A stretch of 7,990 nt of DNA from an uncultured Muribaculaceae bacterium (GTDB lineage: Bacteria > Bacteroidota > Bacteroidia > Bacteroidales > Muribaculaceae), in the NCBI GenBank assembly GCA_905209725.1, contig CAJLTZ010000095.1:1-7990 (forward strand), given 5' to 3'. This document shows, piece after piece, positions 1 to 5,527 of this stretch. The notes below the pieces were generated by a model. It was not told the DNA's origin, made no database searches, and worked only from the letters and a program-made list of their open reading frames with translations. Each line of letters starts with the position of its first letter. The first letter of the stretch is position 1. The translations under genes and the position numbers were made by a program.

Positions 1-29
1 AATTGAATTTCAATAATTTCAAAGTGTTC

Positions 30-386
30 TTATGATTTTTTAGTGGACACTAATGCGCCAATATATGAGATCCCATTTTCTTCCCACACCACATATTTAT
101 ATTCGTTGTAATCATTTATATCATACTTCTGGCTAACATAACTGTGTTTAACAAGAAGTATTTTTGCAGGTTTTGCATTATAGGCTGTGTCTCCAATGAT
201 TGTTCGTATCCATCGTTGCTCATGATCAGGATGCTTGGGAGGCGCAAACATCGTTTCCTCATAAACCCATTTCTTCCCGTCAGTAAACATCTTCTTGTAT
301 TCCTGCGCAGAAGCAGATGAATCAATCAAAGCAAATATTACAATAGCGAGTGTAACATACTTGCTCATTATGTTTTTTGTTCCCAT
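30..386 (-). CDS. Small exported hypothetical protein, probably truncated
   Basis: This 118-aa protein begins with a hydrophobic signal peptide (core VTLAIVIFALI) and a likely signal peptidase I site after ASA, just before QEYKK; either the ATG at 386 or the in-frame ATG at 368 could start it, and the second gives a more typical signal peptide. The mature part opens with a FTDGKKW motif, followed by IIGDT and a WEENGISYIG stretch. This resembles the N-terminal portion of a family of secreted Bacteroidales proteins that are usually much longer, and the 279-aa protein at 2985-3824 shares the opening FKDGxxW pattern. The ORF stops early just after six A residues, so it may be truncated by a mutation. 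It starts 17 nt after the C25 peptidase stop codon and has no promoter of its own, which suggests co-transcription. Function is unknown. Confidence 0.7.
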   Translation of the reverse strand: MGTKNIMSKYVTLAIVIFALIDSSASAQEYKKMFTDGKKWVYEETMFAPPKHPDHEQRWIRTIIGDTAYNAKPAKILLVKHSYVSQKYDINDYNEYKYVVWEENGISYIGALVSTKKS

Positions 387-403
387 ATCAGTTTTTTTTG
401 TTA

Positions 404-2575
404 TTATTTCCTAATGTTAATATTATCATTCATAACGCCGTTTACAAACAGAGATACAGCATATTGACTCTGTCCGCTCTTTGTATCAATCTGATGTTTC
501 TCTGATTCGACATGCAAGGAGTTATCAATTACTGTCAATTGTGTATAACCTGTCTGAATATCAGTAACTGCAATCTGAACATCTTTTGCAGATTCAGGTA
601 TGGACAGTTCCAGTGTTATGCTATTTGATCCAGGCTCACTTGCACATGACAAAATTTTGCCGGAATCCTCACCAACTGGCACTTCTGTAGCCGGCTTATT
701 ATATGCATAAAGTTGCTTCGGTTTGAAGTTCTGCTTCGTAATTGTGGCTATACAGTTAAACCTTGAGCCATCGATTACCACTCTCCTTACATCTTCATAC
801 ACCTCATGCACTCTCAGTCCGGCATCATCTTCACTTGAAATGCAGATTCTACAATTATCTTCACCTGCGTCAATCACTGTCTGCATATGCACTACTGAGC
901 CCAGTATTGGTGATTTCAGACCAACTTCAACAGAGGCATTTGAAAACTCTTTTGGAGCTTCAGTAAATAAAGGCATTTCAGGATCTCCAATAGGATTATA
1001 TCCATAATGAACCCAACGTTCATATTTAGAGTATTCTTTAGCAAATTCAGTTGCATTCGGCTCAGGGATAACCCATATGTTTCGGCTTTGCTTGGCTAGT
1101 GAAACAACTTTTCCGAAATTTTTATCCTTTAACTGCGCAGAATATAATTTTGTATAAAACGCAGCATCATAACTTAACGAATGATCTAGACCATCAATAT
1201 TGCGTGTTGTTACCCAACCCAAGCGAGAACAACCCAGATAACCTATGATTCCACTGTTAATGTTCCGAATTAATGCTTCACTCAAGCATGGGCCTTCATC
1301 CTCTTCGTCACTGTCAAATGAATTTGTTAAACATGCCGTAGTCGTAATAATACCGGTATTTATACTTGAATTAATTCTTGAAGCATGGATGCGGCCATTA
1401 AAATACGATCCTTTTTCCAAAACAAAATAATCAATCCCTCCATGACCGATGTACTCAATAAAACTATAACCTTTATTCAATTGTGCCAAATAATTTGACG
1501 CAGTGACATCATAAGATGCCCCTCCTGGGAAATCCGTACCAGTATCGAAAAATTTCTTCATCGGAATATGGAAATATGGCTCGAAATAATTGTAATACAT
1601 ATTTTCTGCCCTTAATTCTGAATCGCTTTTTCCATTAACTATTGTATCCAGAATTGCAACTCCACTCATCAACATAGTTCCATTCCATATTGGATTCTTC
1701 TCGGAATCCACAAATTTTAATGCAACATTCCTTGCATCCCGTTTTGTTTGTACAGGAATTCTGGTAACAAATACAGATTCCAGTAAATTTATATTATCCT
1801 CAGGTTCTCCGTATGTTCTATCGCCATCACCATCCCATTTAAAATCGCCACCCATACAAGCATAATATTTGTCTGTAGGAATATATTCCTTATATTCTAC
1901 ATAACCATCTTCAGTATTTTGACCGATAACAATATAACAATAGCGTGGAGGCACAATTCTTTCATCACCTCCAAGCGCCACATATCTCAGCCCATTATGA
2001 GCTAAATAATGATTGATACACTTCTTTATCTTATGTACTAAGTCTTCTCCATCATAAGTGCGATAGATATTCTCGATTGTCTCCGTGGCCACATGCAGCC
2101 CTTTCACTCTTTTCCAATCCAGCAAGGGCTTGAATGAATCAACCAAACTATCACAGGTGATGAGCAGATAATCCACAGGATTGGGGTAATCCCTCTCTAT
2201 CTTGATTTCATCCAGTCTATTATTGTTTATTACGAAATCATGATAAAGTCCGGGATTTATTATATAAGGAGACTGATTGGTATAATCCTCTTCTCCAGCC
2301 TGCTTGATGCGGGTTTCTATGTTTAAGGTTATCTCAGATACGAAGGTCAGAACTTTTGTCCGAGCATCATAAAAATATGGTGACAATACATACTGCAACA
2401 TATCGCATTCATTCAATCTTGTGACTCCTCTCATTTCCCATAATGTCTCGGGGAAAACGGTAGCATGAAGGGGAACCGGACTTGGAGCAATCGGCACTGT
2501 GGAATTTGTAGGCACCACGCTCGTACAGGTTGCCATCGTGACTCCTGTTCGTACAATTTTAGTCTTATATGTCAC
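404..2575 (-). CDS. Gingipain-like C25 cysteine peptidase lacking an N-terminal export signal
   Basis: The 723-aa product matches peptidase family C25 (gingipain type). Residues about 25-90 resemble the end of the usual prodomain (FPETLWEMRGV, then YDARTKVLTFVSEITLNI). The catalytic domain runs from about 134 (VDYLLIT) to about 536, with LGGDERIVPPR at 201-211, the catalytic-type histidine in GHGG (H378), the cysteine in TTACLTNSFD (C415), and the closing NPIGDPEMP. Residues about 650-723 form a beta-rich tail ending YAVSLFVNGVMNDNINIRK, which looks like a T9SS C-terminal sorting domain. Family members normally carry a signal peptide and a longer prodomain; here neither is present and an in-frame stop lies at 2597-2599. 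Possible starts are the GTG at 2575 or the ATG at 2536, the latter preceded by AGGAG. The gene may be 5'-truncated and non-functional, although the rest of the frame is open and both catalytic residues are kept. Confidence 0.85.
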   Translation of the reverse strand: MTYKTKIVRTGVTMATCTSVVPTNSTVPIAPSPVPLHATVFPETLWEMRGVTRLNECDMLQYVLSPYFYDARTKVLTFVSEITLNIETRIKQAGEEDYTNQSPYIINPGLYHDFVINNNRLDEIKIERDYPNPVDYLLITCDSLVDSFKPLLDWKRVKGLHVATETIENIYRTYDGEDLVHKIKKCINHYLAHNGLRYVALGGDERIVPPRYCYIVIGQNTEDGYVEYKEYIPTDKYYACMGGDFKWDGDGDRTYGEPEDNINLLESVFVTRIPVQTKRDARNVALKFVDSEKNPIWNGTMLMSGVAILDTIVNGKSDSELRAENMYYNYFEPYFHIPMKKFFDTGTDFPGGASYDVTASNYLAQLNKGYSFIEYIGHGGIDYFVLEKGSYFNGRIHASRINSSINTGIITTTACLTNSFDSDEEDEGPCLSEALIRNINSGIIGYLGCSRLGWVTTRNIDGLDHSLSYDAAFYTKLYSAQLKDKNFGKVVSLAKQSRNIWVIPEPNATEFAKEYSKYERWVHYGYNPIGDPEMPLFTEAPKEFSNASVEVGLKSPILGSVVHMQTVIDAGEDNCRICISSEDDAGLRVHEVYEDVRRVVIDGSRFNCIATITKQNFKPKQLYAYNKPATEVPVGEDSGKILSCASEPGSNSITLELSIPESAKDVQIAVTDIQTGYTQLTVIDNSLHVESEKHQIDTKSGQSQYAVSLFVNGVMNDNINIRK
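2542..2546 (-). promoter_or_regulatory. Shine-Dalgarno-like AGGAG before the internal ATG of the C25 gene
   Basis: On the minus strand AGGAG sits five bases before the ATG at 2536, residue 14 of the longest reading frame. The GTG at 2575 has no comparable site nearby. This favours the ATG as the present translation start, though Bacteroidota rely little on such sites, so the argument is weak. Confidence 0.35.
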
Positions 2576-2643
2576 TGTTGTATTGACTATTCCTGATTAC
2601 TTTTTAGAAAATACATATCTTTTGTAATCGCAAATTATTTTAA

Positions 2644-2661
2644 GCAAATTTGCAAATTTGC
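2644..2661. repeat. Two overlapping GCAAATTTGC palindromes
   Basis: The 10-bp palindrome GCAAATTTGC occurs at 2644-2653 and again at 2652-2661, sharing two bases. It lies about 70-85 bp upstream of the C25 peptidase start. It contains TTTG elements like the Bacteroidetes -33 box, but no TAnnTTTG follows at the usual spacing, so I cannot call a promoter. It could be a regulator site or simply AT-rich spacer. Confidence 0.35.
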
Positions 2662-2680
2662 AAAACTTATACCACAAACA

Positions 2681-2881
2681 GACGTGGACACAGCGAGCGA
2701 CATCACTGGGAGGGACGACGTCCTCGTCGTACACAGCAGCGCCACTCCCATGCATGCCATCCACCGTCGATACGGACGACGAGGACGTCGTCCCTCCCAG
2801 TCTTGTGCCAGCAGCGTCGCTGTGACCGACGAGGACGTCATGAGTCGTCTGCTACAGCCACGGTGCTATGGATGGCGAGAG
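2681..2881. repeat. GC-rich mosaic intergenic repeat element, copy 1
   Basis: This GC-rich block sits in AT-rich spacer and shares several modules, in the same order and orientation, with the block at 4066-4252. A 25-bp module at 2784-2808 (GACGTCGTCCCTCC to TTGTGC) is identical to 4066-4090. A TGCTATGGATGGCGAGAG module at 2864-2881 matches 4163-4180 with two differences. CCACTCCCATGC at 2742-2753 recurs at 4241-4252. The left part (2681-2730) is an inverted, diverged partial copy of the right part (2776-2840). Nothing codes for a transposase, so it would have to be mobilised by other genes if it moves. Short ORFs across it, on both strands, encode WEGRRPRRP-type peptides and are repeat artefacts. 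Confidence 0.75.
2705..2801. repeat. Perfect 26-bp inverted repeat with a 45-nt spacer
   Basis: The segment 2705-2730 (starting ACTGGGAGGGACGACG) is the exact reverse complement of 2776-2801. The spacer 2731-2775 is not self-complementary overall. A transcript through it could form a very stable stem. The perfect arms suggest recent origin or active maintenance, because the flanks have diverged. No T-run follows, so it is not a standard terminator. Confidence 0.8.
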
Positions 2882-2906
2882 TTCAAGCACAGCACTTACA
2901 AAATTT

Positions 2907-2954
2907 AAATGAGGGTATATCCGGATTCGAATCCGGATATACCCTCATTTTTTT
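2907..2954 (-). terminator. Perfect 44-bp palindromic terminator downstream of the 279-aa gene
   Basis: Positions 2907-2928 are the exact reverse complement of 2929-2950, with no unpaired spacer (centre GGATTC|GAATCC). Downstream on the plus strand there are seven T residues (2948-2954), and on the minus strand the hairpin runs into ATTTAAATTTT. It lies 35 nt past the stop codon of the secreted 279-aa gene, so its natural role is as that gene's intrinsic terminator; it could also stop plus-strand transcription. Confidence 0.8.
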
Positions 2955-2984
2955 ACTACGACTCTAAGATCCAACTTCTAATGA

Positions 2985-3824
2985 TTAGATCTCGACCTTT
3001 ATGGCCTTTTCTCCGGCTTTAAGAATATACAGTCCTTTTGCAGGAAGGCTGATGGTGATTGGGTTTTCTCCGAACATATAGTTTCCGAGATTAACACCCG
3101 ACAGAGAATAAATGCCACCTTCCACCGGGGTCTTCACAGAAACGGTCAGCACAAGCCCTTCAGTGCGGATGTCAAGACCTGATTCGGATGGAATCTCATC
3201 AACTCTCACCATCGGATTGGAATAAAGAGTTTTTCCATCATAAGTAGCATCCCATAACAACCTGCCTCCAACTCCGACAATATCCAAGAAGTTGTTAAAT
3301 AACACACCTCTCTCGGATGATAAGCCTTTAATCCATCTCATTTCGCTGCTGAATCCTGTGCATGAATCATCTCTATATTCAATGAGCGACATCGTTTCGA
3401 AGCCGGGGAATTCAGGATCTTCTCCAATGCCGACGCATTTTACATAAGATTTGAGAAGGTTGAAAATCGGTGAATACACATAACATCCTTCGCCCTCCTT
3501 CAGTCCAAAATCATAAAAAAGATATGATTCTGCATCCTCTGCATCTGTCAATTTGAAGAAAACCTTATCTCCTTCAGATTTAACATATCCTATAAACTCA
3601 TCGGATGTATGCACTTCATCTATTCCTACAGTGTGACTCTTCATCTCGAGCCAGTCGCCGGCTGCTGACTTTTGAAGGGTTACTGTCTCTAAACTATGCG
3701 CACCTCCAGGAAGTTGAGACCCTATTACAAGGTTGCGCCACTGCATGCCATCTTTAAAGTATGTTTCCGCATTCATTAAAAACGGCAATACCATAAATGC
3801 AAAAAATAAAGTAATTTTTTTCAT
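2985..3824 (-). CDS. Secreted hypothetical protein with T9SS-type C-terminal tail
   Basis: The 279-aa protein starts with a clear signal peptide (MKKITLFFAFMVLPFLMNA, cleavage expected before E20). The mature N-terminus carries YFKDGMQW, a motif shared with the 118-aa protein at 30-386. Around 161-175 the sequence EMRWIKGLSSERGVL recalls the WxEGxGS-type segment of large families of secreted Bacteroidales proteins of unknown role. The last ~55 residues (VLTVSVKTPVEGGIYSLSG, then ITISLPAKGLYILKAG ending KAIKVEI) have the strand pattern of a T9SS type A sorting domain, which would direct export through the T9SS and anchoring or release at the surface. It is monocistronic, with a promoter at 3857-3888 and a terminator at 2907-2954. 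I do not recognise a catalytic motif. The nearby porQ fits with this being T9SS cargo, but the substrate call is inferred from the tail. Confidence 0.8.
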   Translation of the reverse strand: MKKITLFFAFMVLPFLMNAETYFKDGMQWRNLVIGSQLPGGAHSLETVTLQKSAAGDWLEMKSHTVGIDEVHTSDEFIGYVKSEGDKVFFKLTDAEDAESYLFYDFGLKEGEGCYVYSPIFNLLKSYVKCVGIGEDPEFPGFETMSLIEYRDDSCTGFSSEMRWIKGLSSERGVLFNNFLDIVGVGGRLLWDATYDGKTLYSNPMVRVDEIPSESGLDIRTEGLVLTVSVKTPVEGGIYSLSGVNLGNYMFGENPITISLPAKGLYILKAGEKAIKVEI

Positions 3825-3856
3825 AACGGTAAAATTTAGAGATTTTTAATACATCG

Positions 3857-3888
3857 CAAATGTAAGTATTAATGTCATATCATACAAT
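3857..3888 (-). promoter_or_regulatory. Bacteroidetes-type promoter of the 279-aa secreted protein gene
   Basis: On the minus strand ATTG (3885-3888, one mismatch to the TTTG -33 box) is followed after exactly 20 nt by TACATTTG (3857-3864), a full match to the TAnnTTTG -7 box. Transcription would begin near 3850, giving a leader of about 25 nt. Confidence 0.65.
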
Positions 3889-4065
3889 AGTGCAAAAAAA
3901 GTTAACATTATTTAACTATTAGTGCGGTATATAAAATTGCAATTAACATTATTTTACATCCAATGGGTTGTATATAATTGGCATGCCTTTGAGTAGATAA
4001 TTCAATTCTTAGTTTATTTACGTCCGACAAAATCTGCCAATGACAAGGTCTACCTAAAAGGGTTC
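3889..4065. other. AT-rich intergenic stretch with no supported gene
   Basis: This stretch separates the promoter of the 279-aa gene from the repeat element and porQ. A minus-strand reading frame (3908-4303) passes through it but continues through the repeat element, has no export or domain signal, and is not credible. I see no promoter, tRNA or terminator here. Confidence 0.6.
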
Positions 4066-4252
4066 GACGTCGTCCCTCCCAGTCTTGTGCAGTAGCGTTG
4101 CTACGGACACCGCGTCGGCATGCATTAGAGCGGCCGACGCCCTCGTCGGCCTTAGCAACTACTGCTATGGGTGGCGAGGGCGCCACCCACTCCAATATAA
4201 GCGGCTTTTTTTCTTTTTTTATGGGTGGCGAGGGAGCCACCCACTCCCATGC
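4066..4252. repeat. GC-rich mosaic intergenic repeat element, copy 2
   Basis: This shares modules with 2681-2881: an identical 25 bp at 4066-4090, TGCTATGGGTGGCGAGGG at 4163-4180, and CCACTCCCATGC at 4241-4252. In the middle the copies differ: here a perfect hairpin GGCCGACG-CCCT-CGTCGGCC (4132-4151) replaces the GACGAGGACGTC segment of copy 1. It lies directly downstream of porQ. A family of such elements, built from interchangeable hairpin modules, is the simplest reading; the function (mRNA stabilisation, transcription end, or protein binding) cannot be read from the sequence. Confidence 0.75.
4167..4248. repeat. Two direct copies of a GGGTGGC/GCCACCC hairpin unit
   Basis: The unit ATGGGTGGCGAGGG, then (C)GCCACCCACTCC, occurs at 4167-4193 and 4221-4248, 54 bp apart. 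The first forms GGGTGGCG-AGGG-CGCCACCC with 8-bp perfect arms; the second has 7-bp arms and a 6-nt loop. Between them is a pyrimidine run of seven T, C, seven T (4206-4220). On the plus strand the first hairpin plus T-run is terminator-like but the gap of 17 nt is too large; on the minus strand (the porQ direction) the run reads as A residues, so it is not a classic porQ terminator. Confidence 0.7.
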
Positions 4253-4301
4253 TCGCCCGACGATGGCGCTGGGAACGCGAAGCGATATAGCGCGCTCCGC
4301 C

Positions 4302-4315
4302 ATTCAAAATTCAAA
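4302..4315. repeat. Two ATTCAAA heptamers downstream of porQ
   Basis: ATTCAAA is present twice in tandem, 15 bp beyond the porQ stop codon. The same unit forms a longer array at the 3' end of rsgA (5493-5527). Between this and the porQ stop is a run of seven G residues (4322-4328). Confidence 0.6.
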
Positions 4316-4330
4316 AATAATGGGGGGGAG

Positions 4331-5356
4331 TTAGTTGCCGAGGAGCTCGCCGAGGGAGCAGTTGAGGTTGACCATCAGGGTCGAGGCGGATTTGTGGGGC
4401 ATGCCGTAGGCGGCGCCGAAGGCGAAGCCTTTCACTCTGAATCCTGCCCCTATCGAAAACCCGGAGAAGAAATTCTGACTAAAACTGCTCATATCGGTGC
4501 GCGCCTTATGACTGTAGGCAAGGTCTAAATAGAATTTCTCGGAGGGTTGCAACTGGAGTCCGAAAATGAGATGACGGAAGAAATTGGTGAAGAATCCGGA
4601 TTTCTCCTGAAGCATCTCGTCGTTGGTTTCCTTATTGTATGCGTAATAGGGTATGCGCCAGCGAACAAGATTGTTGGCCGTGATTGACAATTGAAGCGGC
4701 AGCGAACCGAGTGTCTGCATATATCCGATCTGGATGTCGAATGGCACACGGTTGTATTTGGTGTCGAAACGCTTCACCTGGCCTCCCATATTCTTCAAAA
4801 CAACCGAAAAACTCAGGTCTTTGTCGGGGTCGTAGTAATTGACTCCAAGGTCCACGGCGATTGCGAAGGCCGTGTATTGCTCATAACTGCTGTAGGCCAT
4901 CTTGAAGTTGGCACCACCGCGCCATCGCCCTGCTATGTCGCGTGAGTACGTGCCCTCAACCACAAGGTCGCTCGGTGTGAACTCCCCTGTGGCACCGCCA
5001 TTCTCATCGTAGCCCTGCATTTTGCCGTAGTTGAGGTAACGGAGACCGATTGCCCAACCGCCGTGCTCTCCAGCTGCCATACCATAGCGAAGGCCGGCGA
5101 AATTGCCTGTGCCCATGTAATACATATAGTTGAACGCCACCTGCTTCTCCAGTTCGGGACCGATAAGGGCAGGATTCTGGTCGGCAAGCGTCACATCGTC
5201 GTCGATGATGGCGATGTTGTTGCCGCCGAGGCCATAGACATGGGAAGATGTGGGGATGTTAAGAAAGCTATATGCGGCCGAAGTATCCTCGGCCGCAACC
5301 GAAGACGCCATCAGGGAAAGCGCACAGAGCGCAATTGTCGTTCTCAAAGCGTTCAT
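4331..5356 (-). CDS. porQ: Type IX secretion system protein PorQ
   Basis: The 341-aa product starts with a signal peptide (MNALRTTIALCALSLMASSVAA, cleavage before EDTSAAYSF) followed by the PorQ-typical opening FLNIPTSSHVYGLGGNNIAIIDDDVTLADQNPAL and a series of amphipathic beta strands, as expected for an outer-membrane beta-barrel protein of this family. PorQ works with PorU, PorV and PorZ in the T9SS surface (attachment) complex, which removes cargo sorting domains and links cargo to lipopolysaccharide. The frame can be extended to a GTG at 5380, but the ATG at 5356 puts the signal peptide at the true N-terminus and I prefer it. Length is near the family norm and no frame damage is visible. 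It follows rsgA on the same strand after a 168-nt gap. Confidence 0.9.
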   Translation of the reverse strand: MNALRTTIALCALSLMASSVAAEDTSAAYSFLNIPTSSHVYGLGGNNIAIIDDDVTLADQNPALIGPELEKQVAFNYMYYMGTGNFAGLRYGMAAGEHGGWAIGLRYLNYGKMQGYDENGGATGEFTPSDLVVEGTYSRDIAGRWRGGANFKMAYSSYEQYTAFAIAVDLGVNYYDPDKDLSFSVVLKNMGGQVKRFDTKYNRVPFDIQIGYMQTLGSLPLQLSITANNLVRWRIPYYAYNKETNDEMLQEKSGFFTNFFRHLIFGLQLQPSEKFYLDLAYSHKARTDMSSFSQNFFSGFSIGAGFRVKGFAFGAAYGMPHKSASTLMVNLNCSLGELLGN

Positions 5357-5492
5357 CTCAATTAAAACGGAGCATCCCACCTCTCTATTATATCAACCGC
5401 CCAATTCTTGCACAGCCAAAGCATTGTCTTACTCGCTGTAGGGCGTGCTCTGGAGTGGCCGACCCCGGATTTGTGACTATCGCATTGCTTTA
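5357..5492 (-). other. Leader/spacer upstream of porQ with no clear promoter
   Basis: No TAnnTTTG box at the right spacing from a TTTG is visible here. The only promoter-like string is TATAAT near 5390-5400 on the minus strand, without a matching upstream box. porQ may therefore be read through from rsgA, or use a promoter I cannot recognise. Confidence 0.35.
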
Positions 5493-5527
5493 ATTCAAAA
5501 TTCAAAATTATAAATTCAAAATTATTA
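5493..5527. repeat. Heptamer array (ATTCAAA) running into the rsgA stop codon
   Basis: Five consecutive 7-bp units read ATTCAAA, ATTCAAA, ATTATAA, ATTCAAA, ATTATTA on the plus strand. The last unit contains the rsgA stop codon (TAA on the minus strand, 5525-5527), so the array begins inside the gene end. The same unit occurs downstream of porQ at 4302-4315. Confidence 0.75.

Noticed and set aside
2921..2936. tRNA-like T-arm sequence (GGATTCGAATCC)
   Set aside because: It is the centre of a perfect palindrome; no acceptor stem, anticodon arm or D-arm is nearby, so it is neither a tRNA nor a clear tRNA-derived attachment site.
2650..2967. Plus-strand ORFs across the inverted repeat
   Set aside because: They read through the inverted repeat, and the longest one ends in the terminator palindrome; composition is that of the repeat.
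3908..4303. 131-codon minus-strand ORF
   Set aside because: Most of it is a translation of the repeat element hairpins (WVAPSPPI appears twice from the duplicated unit). No domain, signal peptide or promoter.
4263..4303. Long hairpin using ATGGCG and CGCCAT
   Set aside because: Only the outer 6 bp pair cleanly; the inner pairing is patchy and there is no T-run, so I do not call a terminator.
3825..4330. Insertion sequence remnant between porQ and the 279-aa gene
   Set aside because: No transposase fragment, no terminal inverted repeats bounding the region and no target duplication could be seen; the repeats are internal hairpins only.
4085..4528. 147-codon plus-strand ORF overlapping porQ
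   Set aside because: The second half is antisense to porQ and the first half is repeat element; no independent evidence for coding.
5378..5380. GTG start for porQ
   Set aside because: It would add eight residues before an otherwise standard signal peptide; the ATG at 5356 gives a normal N-terminus.
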